DNA from: Desulfitobacterium dichloroeliminans LMG P-21439
Lineage (GTDB): Bacteria; Bacillota; Desulfitobacteriia; Desulfitobacteriales; Desulfitobacteriaceae
Assembly: GCF_000243135.2 (NCBI RefSeq)
Contig: NC_019903.1
Coordinates: 472,001-536,000 of the forward strand
Length of the DNA stretch: 64,000 bases
Direction: 5' to 3'
The translations under genes and the position numbers were made by a program. Positions 55,663-64,000 of the stretch are shown in pieces (position 1 is the stretch's first letter; the number at the start of each line of letters is the position of its first letter). The notes under the pieces were generated by a model. It did not search any database. It saw only the letters and a program-made list of their open reading frames with translations, and was not told the origin of the DNA.

Positions 55663-57003
55663 GTGGATGCTCTGATTCATCTGTTGAAAGGTTGTGTTAA
55701 TTTGTCCCAGTTTCTTCATGATTTTGTTGTTGGAATCGATGTTTCTTCTGAATTCTCAATCGTTGCAATGCTCGCTCCCTCCGGGGAACTAATCCGCAAA
55801 CCTTTTCGGATTGATCATAATCCTGCTGGCTTTCATAAACTGCTCGATATCCTAAAAAAAGAAGAAGAGCGGTTAGAACGAAAGCCCATCTACTTCGTAG
55901 AATCTACGGGTATCTTTCATTTACCACTCTTCTTCTTCTTGAGGTCGAATGACCTCCAAGGTTTTGTGCTCAACCCCTTGAGTGTTCATTCTATCAAAAA
56001 CTTTGACTTAAGAAAAGTGAAAAATGATCAAAAAGATGCTGAAGCGATTGCTAGGCTTGCTAAATACCAAGATGTTAAGTTTTCTCTGGTTCCTGAGCCT
56101 CAAATTCTGGCTCTACGCATGATGACCCGAGAATATTATGCTTTGTCGGATACCCTCACTGAGATGAAGAATAGGCTATGCACCGATCTCTATCTTCTTT
56201 TCCCAGGATTCCTTGATGTGTTCTCTAATATCTTTGGCAAAACAGCTTTAACCGTTCTGAAAAAGTTCCCTTCACCGCGAGCCATTCAGGCGGCTGATAC
56301 AGAATCGCTAACTTCGCTTATTTCGAAAATCAGTCGTAAGGGTACGGCTTGGGCCGAAAAGAAGGTGAACTTACTCAAGGACTGCGCGCAGCTTGCCTCA
56401 TCCATGCCTCATGAGTTCTCTTTGCTGGATGCTAAGATCAAAGTCCATATCGATGGGATCAAAAGCATGCAGGCCAGTTTAGACGGGATTGTAAAGCAAA
56501 TTCATGCGATGATAGACTCTGAGCTCTTTCCTGCTGATGCCAAGCGGAATATTGAGCTTCTTGATGGCATACCCGGTATTGGCTTTCTAACGGCTGCTAC
56601 GCTCATTGCGGAGATGGGAGACTTCAGTCTTTTCAAGTCTGCTAAGGCCTTTACAGCCTTCTTTGGGATTGATCCATCTGTCAATCAGTCTGGAAAATTC
56701 CAAGGTGACAGAAACAAAATCTCTAAGCGTGGCACACGGATAGGGAGAAGAATTCTGTTTACCATCGCTATGGCTTCCATTCGTACAACGCGCAAAGGTG
56801 ATGAGATTAATCCGGTTCTGCGAGAATTCTACGCGGCAAAATGCGTTAACAAGAAGAAAAAGGTAGCTCTCGTAGCCGTAATGCATAAACTTCTCCACTA
56901 CATCTTTGCTGTTCTTCGTGACCAGAAACCCTTTGAGATCAGGCAACCTAAGGATCATCAATCCTGGAGAAATACAAAGCTCAGTCAAGCACCTGCGGCT
57001 TAA
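55663..57003 (+). CDS. IS110-family transposase (DEDD recombinase)
   Basis: 446 aa from GTG 55663. The N-terminal RuvC-like DEDD domain (FVVGIDVSSEFSIVAML, FVESTGIFHLPL, KVKNDQKDAEAIARLA) is followed by a coiled linker and the C-terminal transposase_20 domain with helix-hairpin-helix GIPGIGFLTAATLIAEMGD, FTAFFGIDPSVNQSGKF and SKRGTRIGRRILFTIAMAS. IS110 enzymes recombine using a structured bridge RNA from the non-coding end of the element. Full length and apparently intact. Outer ends cannot be fixed from the sequence. Confidence 0.92.
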   Translation: MDALIHLLKGCVNLSQFLHDFVVGIDVSSEFSIVAMLAPSGELIRKPFRIDHNPAGFHKLLDILKKEEERLERKPIYFVESTGIFHLPLFFFLRSNDLQGFVLNPLSVHSIKNFDLRKVKNDQKDAEAIARLAKYQDVKFSLVPEPQILALRMMTREYYALSDTLTEMKNRLCTDLYLLFPGFLDVFSNIFGKTALTVLKKFPSPRAIQAADTESLTSLISKISRKGTAWAEKKVNLLKDCAQLASSMPHEFSLLDAKIKVHIDGIKSMQASLDGIVKQIHAMIDSELFPADAKRNIELLDGIPGIGFLTAATLIAEMGDFSLFKSAKAFTAFFGIDPSVNQSGKFQGDRNKISKRGTRIGRRILFTIAMASIRTTRKGDEINPVLREFYAAKCVNKKKKVALVAVMHKLLHYIFAVLRDQKPFEIRQPKDHQSWRNTKLSQAPAA

Positions 57004-57034
57004 ACATCTCTTTGTTACATGGTTGTAAGTTTGC

Positions 57035-57110
57035 CCGTGTCAAGGGTGATGCGAGGAATACCGGAGGCCCTTAGGCCGAGGATATGCTCGCCATCATCCC
57101 ATTGACACGG
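57035..57110. ncRNA. Strongly folded RNA after IS110 transposase, candidate bridge RNA part
   Basis: CCGTGTCAAGGGTGATG pairs with CATCATCCCATTGACACGG (a bulge of two bases), CGAG pairs with CTCG further in, and the apex is GGCC-CTTA-GGCC-like. The fold covers 76 bases, starts 31 bases after the transposase stop and has no T-run. A downstream bridge RNA would match the IS1111-type layout. A terminator or unrelated hairpin is the alternative. Confidence 0.45.
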
Positions 57111-57239
57111 AACAACACCAGAAGCTTGAAGACGGCAAAGTCTCTTAAGCCCCAAAGTATTACCCCATATTAAAGAGAGTTTGCCTGGCAAGCGCCGAGC
57201 GTTTCGTTCCCTCATACATCGATTTGGTCATTGTTCGGA

Positions 57240-57607
57240 TTTTTCAATGGCTTGGTTTCCTGTACCCATTTTTTCTTGGACCTTGAAACTAATCTTTTTT
57301 ACATTACACCTTGACTTTAATTAGCTGGTCTTTACATTAAGATAGTATATAGTATGCTTTGTCTACAATATGGTAATTGCTCAGGCGGTGATGCAGTTGA
57401 ATTGCAAGTTATATGATCCGATAGATAAAAAGGAGAAGGATAATTGTATCAACTGCAGGCGTTGAAGAGTGGGAAGAAGTGTGAGCATGAGGCGGAACCA
57501 TTGGCTGATGAGCGGAAGTGATATGGGAATTATTAAAGCAGGAAATCTCCTGCCCTTTGCGAAAATAGGGTTATGAGTGACTTTGCTTTCATGAGGGGGA
57601 ATTCAGC
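57240..57607. other. Region before the second molybdoenzyme operon
   Basis: AT-rich start with possible promoter boxes (TATAGT at about 57349). At 57444 a TTG after AAGGAGAAGGATAA opens a 25-codon frame (MYQLQALKSGKKCEHEAEPL, then ADERK), which has a good ribosome site but no known relative. Nothing else is clear. Confidence 0.35.
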
Positions 57608-59662
57608 ATGGACTTTTTACACCATCATATTTGTCCCCGAAATTGTTACGATACCTGCAGCATCATAAGTACAACCCGCAATGGCCGGCTGGTATCGATC
57701 GAGGGAAACCCTGCCCAGGGCTATACCCGAGGAAAGCTCTGTTCGAAGGTTATGGATGAAGTTCAGAAAGTCTATAGCCCTCACCGGATCAAATACCCCC
57801 TGCGACAACGCAAGAGGTATTCTGGCCGATGGGAGCGGATTGGCTGGGATGAAGCATTAGATACCATTAGTCAGCAGATTCTCTCCATCAAAGAAGACTA
57901 TGGGACGACTCTACCCATTGCCCATAATAAATACTCTGGCAACTTTGGAGTCATGCACAATGCTCTAGAGGCTTTTATGACAGGTCTTGGTCCTACGACA
58001 CGAGCGGTAGGTTCACCCTGCTGGTCGGCAGGAGTAGATGCCCAAGCTTTTGACTTCGGTGCCTTTTTTTGCTCGGATCCTCTAGATATGGAACAGGCAA
58101 AACTGATTTGGATATGGGGAGCAAACCCAGCTTGGAATGCCGTCCACCAGATGCCCATTGTCTTTCGAGCTATGGACAAAGGTGCTAAGGTGGTTTGCTT
58201 CGACACTCATTTCACAGCCACTGCAGCTCGGGTTGACCAGTTTGTCCAAGTCAATCCCGGAACGGATGGACTGCTGGCTTTGGGCATGGCCAAGATTTTA
58301 GCTGACCATGACCTCCTCGACCGTTCATTGCCGGAATACTCCTTGGGGCATAAGGAGTTTATCGATTACCTTAACCAAGAAATAGATATTAAGGAATGTT
58401 CTCAAATCACGGGGGTCCCTTTACGCACTCTCGAAGAATTGGCTTTAGAATATGGATTGACTAAGCCCGTATGCATCTGGGTAGGTTTTGGGCTCCAACG
58501 TTATGCCAACGGAGGACAGAATCTTCGGGCCATCGATGCTCTCGGAGCCTTAACCGGGAATGTTGGCTGCTCAGGTGGTGGAGTTCAGTATGGGCAAATG
58601 GAAACTTGGCGTTTTTCCGGCCCCTTATCCCATGCCCGATGCGGCCATCCTCAGGATCGGAATCTGGATATTAACCAATTCCCCGTACTTGCCTTAAAGG
58701 CTGATCCTCCCGTGAAAATGCTCTGGCTTGCCGGTCGCAACCCTCTTCAGCAAGATGGCAACCAAGCCGAGTGGCAGAAGATTCTTGAGGGACTGGATCT
58801 AGTGGTTGTTAGTGACCTCTTTCATACCCGGACGACCTTGGCAGCGGATATAGTTCTCCCGGTGACTACTCATTATGAACACTGGGATCTAAATGCAAGC
58901 TACTGGCATTATTACGTCGGAATTAATGAACCGGCTATTGAACCCGTAGGAGAAGCTCATTCGGATTTGCAAATAGCTTGGGATTTATCCAAACGGCTTA
59001 ACCAGCTTGCCCCAGGAAGCTCAGCTTTCCCTACAGAAGGCTCGGAAAAAGAGGTTGTACTCCAGGCATTAGGGGCAGAGATGCTAGAAATGCTTGACCT
59101 CGAATCTCCTATGGAACTACTAAAAGGTCCCCTAAGAGTAAACCTTCCGGCGACAGCTTGGCAGGAGCGGAAGTTCCGGACTCCCTCAGGAAAGTATGAG
59201 TTTTATTCTGAAAAGGCAAAAGAGCAAGGATTACCGGCTCTACCCGTTTGCCGATTACCTCGCAAACCTCCACTAGAAACTCCGCTGCGACTTCTTACCC
59301 CCCATCATAGCTCGGGGCTGAACTCTCAGGGGTATCGCTTTGACGCCGCCGAGGGAAGCAATGCCGAAGATAAACCACCATTGATAGCGAGGCTTAGTTC
59401 TGGGACTGCGGGGATGTATTCTTTGAAAAGCGGAGATAGGGCAGTCTTATGGAATCAAGGGGGGACTTTACCCGTAGCCATAGAAATAGAGCAGAGTATG
59501 GCGACCGGGGTTGTGATTGTCTATCAGGAGAATCTCTGTGATGTAAAAGCCTCACATCCAAACCTTCTCAACCTTGGAGCCTTAACGGATATGGGAAACT
59601 ACGCTACAGGGGCCTATGGATTAGCTTTGAATGATATTTTTGTGGGGATTCGCAGGGCTTAA
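57608..59662 (+). CDS. Molybdopterin oxidoreductase without Tat signal (DmsA-like paralogue)
   Basis: 684 aa. It starts directly at the cluster-binding domain: Cys9, Cys13, Cys17 and Cys45 (CPRNCYDTC ... KLC). It is colinear with the enzyme at 26858-29056 (DEAxxTI, NKYSGNFGxxH, TTRAVGxPCWxAG, GxQRxxNGGQNxRxIDALG). The candidate metal ligand is Cys138. It lacks the 40-residue signal, and no twin arginine is encoded in the 100 bases upstream. So it should be cytoplasmic, unlike its paralogue. ATG after GAGGGGGAA. Confidence 0.88.
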   Translation: MDFLHHHICPRNCYDTCSIISTTRNGRLVSIEGNPAQGYTRGKLCSKVMDEVQKVYSPHRIKYPLRQRKRYSGRWERIGWDEALDTISQQILSIKEDYGTTLPIAHNKYSGNFGVMHNALEAFMTGLGPTTRAVGSPCWSAGVDAQAFDFGAFFCSDPLDMEQAKLIWIWGANPAWNAVHQMPIVFRAMDKGAKVVCFDTHFTATAARVDQFVQVNPGTDGLLALGMAKILADHDLLDRSLPEYSLGHKEFIDYLNQEIDIKECSQITGVPLRTLEELALEYGLTKPVCIWVGFGLQRYANGGQNLRAIDALGALTGNVGCSGGGVQYGQMETWRFSGPLSHARCGHPQDRNLDINQFPVLALKADPPVKMLWLAGRNPLQQDGNQAEWQKILEGLDLVVVSDLFHTRTTLAADIVLPVTTHYEHWDLNASYWHYYVGINEPAIEPVGEAHSDLQIAWDLSKRLNQLAPGSSAFPTEGSEKEVVLQALGAEMLEMLDLESPMELLKGPLRVNLPATAWQERKFRTPSGKYEFYSEKAKEQGLPALPVCRLPRKPPLETPLRLLTPHHSSGLNSQGYRFDAAEGSNAEDKPPLIARLSSGTAGMYSLKSGDRAVLWNQGGTLPVAIEIEQSMATGVVIVYQENLCDVKASHPNLLNLGALTDMGNYATGAYGLALNDIFVGIRRA

Positions 59663-59690
59663 TTACCGCATTGAGATGAGGAGGGGAGAT

Positions 59691-60248
59691 ATGGCGAAGC
59701 AATTGGGCTTTTTCCTGGATGTGAATCGCTGTTTGGGTTGTGGAACATGCATCAAAGCCTGTGCTAGTGCTAACCGTTTGCCAACCCCCTTAACATGGCG
59801 CAAATTAAGGCAAATGGAAGATGCAAAAGTTGACCAGGGTCAGATTTCGCATTTTTTCCTCTCCACATCTTGCAATCACTGCGCGAACCCCGAGTGCATG
59901 AGGGTTTGTCCTTCCGGTGCCTATGCCAAACGGCGTGATGGGATCGTGCTGCATTATCCTGACAAATGCATTTCCTGTAAATCCTGCGTGGCCTCTTGCC
60001 CTTTTGGCGCACCACAGATCAACCCACAGACTGAAAAGGCTGGCAAGTGCCAGCTTTGCTATGAGCAGATCGATCGGGGAAATCTGCCCCATTGTGTTCA
60101 GGCCTGTGTGACGGGTGCACTACAGCTACGGGAGATTTATGGCAATCCAACCGATAAGCTCTTAAGGCTGACTGCTCCCACTCCTACATTGCGTCTCACG
60201 AGACCCTCCACTTTTTATTATCCGCCAAAGGGGACAAGGATCTTTTAG
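59691..60248 (+). CDS. Four-cluster ferredoxin subunit (DmsB-like paralogue)
   Basis: 185 aa from ATG 59691 (GAGGAGGGGAG upstream; the longer frame to 59631 overlaps the previous gene). Sixteen cysteines in four groups (CLGCGTCIKAC, CNHCANPECMRVC, CISCKSCVASC, CQLCYEQIDRGNLPHCVQAC). Partner of the preceding subunit. No membrane anchor follows; a terminator comes next, so electrons must reach it from a soluble donor or a subunit encoded elsewhere. Confidence 0.9.
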   Translation: MAKQLGFFLDVNRCLGCGTCIKACASANRLPTPLTWRKLRQMEDAKVDQGQISHFFLSTSCNHCANPECMRVCPSGAYAKRRDGIVLHYPDKCISCKSCVASCPFGAPQINPQTEKAGKCQLCYEQIDRGNLPHCVQACVTGALQLREIYGNPTDKLLRLTAPTPTLRLTRPSTFYYPPKGTRIF

Positions 60249-60313
60249 TAAGAATAGATAAAAGAAATTAAAGCAAGATTAGACAAATATGAGGCTATTA
60301 TACGGAACGAAAA

Positions 60314-60351
60314 AGCCCAGTCTTTTGTAGAAAATTACAAAGAACTGGGCT
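60314..60351 (+). terminator. Terminator of the second molybdoenzyme pair
   Basis: AGCCCAGT...ACTGGGCT with inner TTTGT/ACAAA, followed by ATTTGTTGT. Confidence 0.75.
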
Positions 60352-60509
60352 ATTTGTTGTAGATTATTACAAAGAGCTTATAAGCACTTCATTTGATAGG
60401 CCTTAGCAGGGATGAATGTTATTACTTACATTGTACCTGCCTGTACAAGTAGGTGTCAACATAATAATTTGGGACGATATTCTAAATATATAGAGTCTCG
60501 ACTCTGAGA

Positions 60510-60549
60510 TTTCATGGATTCATGCATTCGTGCATTCATGCATTCGTGC
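60510..60549. repeat. Five tandem 8-bp repeats, ATTCRTGC
   Basis: Units TTTCATGG, ATTCATGC, ATTCGTGC, ATTCATGC, ATTCGTGC follow one another without spacers between the two converging genes. A typical slippage-prone microrepeat. Confidence 0.85.
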
Positions 60550-60584
60550 ATAAGAGCCTCTAAAGAGCCTGAGTCGTTATGCTT

Positions 60585-61823
60585 TTAAGTTAGAACGAGA
60601 TAAGCAAGAACAGCTACCCCAACAATAATGGACTCGGGGATAATCAGCATACGCAAAACTTTGCTTAGATCGGATTTGAAATAATCAACGGTTAGGGATA
60701 GGCAGAGGTGCATGGGGCTTAACATCGTTCCTGCTGAGCCAGCCATAAAAACCAGAGTTACCAGCGGTAGACTTACCTGTCCTCCGGCGGCAGCCATCAC
60801 AACCGGAAAAGCGATACCGATATAAGAGCCGGTCTGCCCGGTTAAGAAAGCGATGAGAAAAGCAATTAAAGCGAAGATGAGAAATTCCGGCACAGGAAGT
60901 GTGCCTAATAAGGCCGGCAATTCATCGAAGGAACCGACTGTTTCCATGACCTGTTTGAAAAGCATAATTCCCCAAATCATAACCAAAGTTTTAATTACTA
61001 TTGCTTTGCGAACTATTTCGAGGAGCTCAGATAAAGTAAATCGATGCTTTAGAATGAGTACAACAAGTACAGAAGCTATGGCTAAGGTAATGGGTGCTTT
61101 TGCCATAACAAGGCTAACGACAGCTAGGACGGGTAGAGTGCTAAAGAATACATCTTTGATTAATTTCTGCCGATTACCCTTGGCACCATCTTGAGATGTT
61201 GTCGCACCAGTTGGTTCGGTAACCGCTGTTAATTCCTCATCAACCTTGATGCGGAAGAGAAAGGGAAGTCCAAGAAGAATGACGAGGAGTCCAAAGGGCA
61301 TAAGCCCTAAAAGTACACGAGGGAGTGGAATGCCCGTAATATTGGAGACAAGAAGAACGCCCGTATAGATAGGGAGAAAGTACTCCCAGATATGACGGTA
61401 ATAAAAGTTAATGAAGGTTTTATCAACAGCAGAGACGCTTTTGCCAACGGACTGTTCGACTAAGGGTGCCGAAAAAAGGGCACCTCCAGCGCTGGGCATG
61501 AGTCCGATAAAGGCAGGAATGATAGCCATTACAATCCGACGATCCTTTATTAAGGATGTTAGAGCATTGAGCATACGTTCTAGATAACCCTGTCGACGTA
61601 AAATAAGCTCGAGAATCATAATTAAGGCCAAAATAACTTCGATTTCTATGGTGGATGGATCCTTCGTTGCATCCCACACAATTTTTGCAAATCCAGGCAA
61701 ATCAGTGCCGAAAAGAAACGCTAAAACCGCAGAAGCTCCGATGACAACGTAAACTAAAGGAATCTTTCGCCAAAGTAGAATCATCATTATTACGAATACA
61801 ATCAATAACTTTGCAGCAGCCAT
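60585..61823 (-). CDS. DUF401-family membrane permease
   Basis: 412 aa with about ten to eleven membrane helices, in the ion-transporter group of GntP/citrate-like permeases. Conserved parts include IGLMPSAGGALFSAPLVEQ, NFYYRHIWEYFLPIYTGVLL and TGQTGSYIGIAFPVV near the C-terminus. DUF401 proteins have no assigned substrate; a carboxylate is likely. Divergent from the DUF2229 genes. Confidence 0.8.
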   Translation of the reverse strand: MAAAKLLIVFVIMMILLWRKIPLVYVVIGASAVLAFLFGTDLPGFAKIVWDATKDPSTIEIEVILALIMILELILRRQGYLERMLNALTSLIKDRRIVMAIIPAFIGLMPSAGGALFSAPLVEQSVGKSVSAVDKTFINFYYRHIWEYFLPIYTGVLLVSNITGIPLPRVLLGLMPFGLLVILLGLPFLFRIKVDEELTAVTEPTGATTSQDGAKGNRQKLIKDVFFSTLPVLAVVSLVMAKAPITLAIASVLVVLILKHRFTLSELLEIVRKAIVIKTLVMIWGIMLFKQVMETVGSFDELPALLGTLPVPEFLIFALIAFLIAFLTGQTGSYIGIAFPVVMAAAGGQVSLPLVTLVFMAGSAGTMLSPMHLCLSLTVDYFKSDLSKVLRMLIIPESIIVGVAVLAYLVLT

Positions 61824-62030
61824 CTCAGAATCCCCCTCATATCAGAATAATACAACAATTAGACTGCATTTTTTACTATTTTGTCAATAGTTTTTGCAAG
61901 TATAACTTTTCACCTTGTATCATTAGCCCTCTTCACTACAAATTCCTTAAAACCAGTTGCCGCAGGAGACATATATCCCGATTTATACCCTAGTTTAAAT
62001 AGAATATAACCTAAAGACTCTTTTAAGGAA

Positions 62031-62060
62031 CGTCGGCATTGGCCGGCGTTTTTAATTTTT
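62031..62060 (+). terminator. Terminator-like hairpin in the leader upstream of the DUF2229 genes
   Basis: CGTCGGC pairs with GCCGGCG (one T-G pair), followed by TTTTTAATTTTT. No gene lies upstream on this strand for at least 1.7 kb, so it may end a leader transcript starting in the 61824-62030 region. Confidence 0.65.
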
Positions 62061-62341
62061 CAGTCAGAAAGTATAACTTCGTTGCATACCTTCCTTCTGC
62101 ATAAGTGCAACTAGGCAGCCGCTTTCGCCAGAGGCTAATAAGGTCGAAGACAGTGTCTTCGGCGCCAGCCAAGTTTTCTTTATTAGAAAGGACAAGTTTC
62201 ATGGAGAAATGTAGAATTCTTTGCGTAAATGGTTAGAATTACCATGGGGGAGTTGACTACAGATGCAAAAACCGTAAATAATCGCCTCTTGCTAGCAATG
62301 ACCCGGACCGATAGAACAGACATGAAAGAAGTGACAGACTA
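62061..62341 (+). other. Leader with several stem-loops, no gene
   Basis: GTTGCA/TGCAAC (62082-62109) and GAAGACAGTGTCTTC (about 62155-62169, followed by GGCGCC) are short hairpins. No known riboswitch class could be assigned. It precedes the dehydratase-activase-like pair and, with the terminator at 62031, could be an attenuating leader. Confidence 0.35.
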
Positions 62342-63283
62342 TTGAAAGGTGAAATCACCATAGGAATACCTAGAGCTTTTTTATTCTTTAAATACCAATA
62401 CCTTTGGCAAATTTTTTTTGCAGAATTAAACTGCCCGGTGATTATAAGCCCGGAAACAAACAAGAGAATATTGAAAGACGGCATTGATTCTTCCATCGAC
62501 GAAAGCTGCCTTTCCGCGAAGATCTATATGGGCCATCTCTCCTACCTAAGAGGGAAAGCCGATTACATCTTGGTTCCTCGGATCGTCGGCTTTGGCAAAA
62601 ATGAAGTCGTTTGTACCAAATTCAATGCTCTCTACGATATCGTCAAAAATACTTTTAAAGATGTAAACCTGCTCAGCTATAACGTAGATATGGCTAACCG
62701 TGAAAGTGAATGGAAAGGCTTCATGAAGATGGGCAGGGAACTGGGCAAAAACCCTGTCCAGGTATTAAGGGCCTATCTTAAAGCCAAAGCAATCCAAGCC
62801 AAGCAGGAACACCAGTTGACTGCTGAGCAGGAGAGCCTAATCCGGACAGAGGACAAGCTGAAGATCCTGATCATTTCCCATGATTATAATACCTACGACA
62901 AGGTGGTGGGTTATCCTATTATCAAGTGCCTTAAAAGCTTGGACAGTGTGCCTATCTATGCCAATGCCGCCGACAAAAAGAAAACCTCCCTAAAGTCAAG
63001 GTTCATCTCAGACGCCCTGTACTGGACCTTCAACAAGGAGCTCATTGGTGCGATCCATCATTATCAGAAGGAAGTAGATGGGATAGTTTTTATTTCGACC
63101 TTCCCCTGCGGTCCTGATTCTCTGGTCAATGAATTGTGCCTGAGGAAAATTAAAGGAGTTCCCATGGCCAATATCATCGTGGATGAGCTGCAAGGAGAAG
63201 CGGGCTTACAAACAAGAATTGAAAGCTTTGTCGATATCATCAGGGAGAGGAAAAAAGCCGGGAGGGAAGCGCACATTGGCTAG
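62342..63283 (+). CDS. DUF2229 / acyl-CoA dehydratase activase-related protein
   Basis: 313 aa from TTG 62342 (AAAGAAGTGA upstream). The start ITIGIPRAFLFFKYQYLWQIFFAELNC and DESCLSAKIYMGHL with the cysteine are features of DUF2229, a family related to the activator/component modules of 2-hydroxyglutaryl-CoA dehydratases. The conserved FISTFPCGPDSLVNEL segment carries a further cysteine, probably an Fe-S ligand. Substrate unknown. It overlaps the next gene by eight bases. Confidence 0.8.
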   Translation: MKGEITIGIPRAFLFFKYQYLWQIFFAELNCPVIISPETNKRILKDGIDSSIDESCLSAKIYMGHLSYLRGKADYILVPRIVGFGKNEVVCTKFNALYDIVKNTFKDVNLLSYNVDMANRESEWKGFMKMGRELGKNPVQVLRAYLKAKAIQAKQEHQLTAEQESLIRTEDKLKILIISHDYNTYDKVVGYPIIKCLKSLDSVPIYANAADKKKTSLKSRFISDALYWTFNKELIGAIHHYQKEVDGIVFISTFPCGPDSLVNELCLRKIKGVPMANIIVDELQGEAGLQTRIESFVDIIRERKKAGREAHIG

Positions 63284-64000
63284 CCAGGAAAAGATCATAA
63301 GCTTTCCTCATATGGGAAATTATCATATCGCCATCGAATTTCTAATCAGACATGTCTTAGAAAACATTCAGGTTCTAACCCCGCCCCCCATTACCAAAAA
63401 AACCCTGGAACTGGGAGCCAAGCACAGTCCGGATTTTGTGTGTGTGCCCTTTAAATATAACCTGGGCAACTATCTTGAAGCCCTTGATGGAGGAGCTAAT
63501 CTCTTGGTGCAGTCCGGCGGTGGCTGCCGATTTGGGTATTATGGTGAAATCCAGGAACAGATCTTAAGAGATCTGGGCTATGATTTTGAGTTCATTAGCA
63601 TTATCGACAACGAAAATGTCAATCCCTTGGCCTTTTTCAGCCGCTTTAAGCGGTTGAATCCCCAGCTGTCTTTTGCCCGATTCGCTTACTACTTTTACTT
63701 GACCTTTAAAATGATTGAGGCAATGGATACCATCGATGCCACTATTCGGGCCAACATTGGTTTTGCGGTCCAAGAAGGTAGCTTTGAAAAGTTGCAAAAG
63801 GAATTCCTCCAGAAGCTTCCCTCAGTGAATGGCTTCAGAAGTTTGGACAGGATCTATCGCCATTACCATGCTCTATTCCGCCAGCTGGAGGTCAATAAAC
63901 CTGCAAATCCCATCAGGGTCGGAATCGTCGGAGAGCTCTATACCCTCATGGAGCCTTTCAGTAGCTGTTTTATCGAAAAGGAACTGGCTAAAAAAGGCAT
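63276..64000 (+). CDS. 2-hydroxyacyl-CoA dehydratase-related protein, 3' end outside window
   Basis: Open from TTG 63276 (GGGAGGG upstream, inside the end of the previous gene) to the window edge, about 241 codons. Translation begins MASQEKIISFPHMGNYHIAI and includes PDFVCVPFKYNLGNYLEALDGGANLLVQSGGGCRFGYYGE, the cysteine-containing signature of the same dehydratase-related family. With the preceding gene it forms a two-component unit, probably an ATP-dependent electron-transfer activator type system. A downstream activator ATPase would be expected. Confidence 0.75.
   Translation, partial: MASQEKIISFPHMGNYHIAIEFLIRHVLENIQVLTPPPITKKTLELGAKHSPDFVCVPFKYNLGNYLEALDGGANLLVQSGGGCRFGYYGEIQEQILRDLGYDFEFISIIDNENVNPLAFFSRFKRLNPQLSFARFAYYFYLTFKMIEAMDTIDATIRANIGFAVQEGSFEKLQKEFLQKLPSVNGFRSLDRIYRHYHALFRQLEVNKPANPIRVGIVGELYTLMEPFSSCFIEKELAKKG

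Noticed and set aside
60510-60549. Short CRISPR-like array
   Set aside because: Units are 8 bp with no spacers and there are no cas genes; it is a simple tandem repeat.
62061-62341. Cyclic di-GMP (GEMM) riboswitch upstream of the DUF2229 gene
   Set aside because: A few fragments look similar, but the core motifs and the paired tetraloop/receptor arrangement are not present.

Overview
The window looks like chromosomal DNA of a strictly anaerobic, spore-forming Firmicute of the Desulfitobacterium/Desulfosporosinus type. This rests on gene content: two complex iron-sulfur molybdoenzyme loci, an anaerobic cobalamin gene (cbiD), GatCAB, HelD, DUF5317, small YjcZ-like peptides, DUF2229-type dehydratase activase genes, and frequent TTG/GTG starts with strong Shine-Dalgarno sequences. 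No rRNA, tRNA or CRISPR array was recognised. The genus assignment is inference.

Layout. 1-4.8 kb: distal end of the ribosomal-protein superoperon (adk-map-infA-rpmJ-rpsM-rpsK-rpsD-rpoA-rplQ) closed by a terminator. 5.1-5.9 kb: tandem pair of unknown paralogues. 5.9-7.6 kb: IS3-family element. 7.9-13.5 kb: dipeptide-type ABC transporter. 13.9-19.4 kb: HelD, a carrier-protein-like protein without its serine, DUF5317 and HD-GYP membrane proteins, a 24-aa hydrophobic peptide and an unknown protein. 19.5-23 kb: OFA-type transporter and acetyl-CoA synthetase. 23.4-30.6 kb: truA, a PucR-type regulator and a Tat-exported molybdoenzyme operon (TorD-A-B-C). 30.8-31.7 kb: rarD.

31.8-37.2 kb is a nest of mobile DNA. 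A stem-loop was split by an IS3-family element. That element was in turn split by a 3.64-kb transposition unit with perfect 5-bp target duplications. The unit consists of an apparently intact 1,656-bp ISEcp1 (IS1380 family) plus 1.98 kb of captured DNA: marR, cbiD and a complete cobalamin riboswitch with its terminator but no downstream gene. ISEcp1 is best known for mobilising beta-lactamase genes in Enterobacteriaceae; here it appears to have captured vitamin B12 genes in an anaerobic Firmicute.

37.6-42.4 kb: GntR regulator, a gene remnant and a gatCAB operon whose GatA has lost all three catalytic residues (Lys79 to Gln, Ser154 to Ala, Ser178 to Asp) while GatB and GatC look normal. 42.9-54.2 kb: TRAP transporter, isocitrate/isopropylmalate-type dehydrogenase, M24 (creatinase-like) protein, allantoinase/hydantoinase-like amidohydrolase, malate-type dehydrogenase, a double-domain nitrilase with one dead domain, and a converging PucR regulator. 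Together these look like a catabolic island for a C-N-bonded, hydroxyacid-yielding compound. 54.3-57.2 kb is scarred: a transporter tail, a padR with two amber codons, two YjcZ-like peptides and an IS110-family element followed by a strongly folded non-coding RNA candidate. 57.6-60.3 kb: a second molybdoenzyme pair without Tat signal, membrane anchor or chaperone. 60.6-64 kb: a DUF401 permease, then two overlapping DUF2229/hydroxyacyl-CoA-dehydratase-related genes, the last running off the window.
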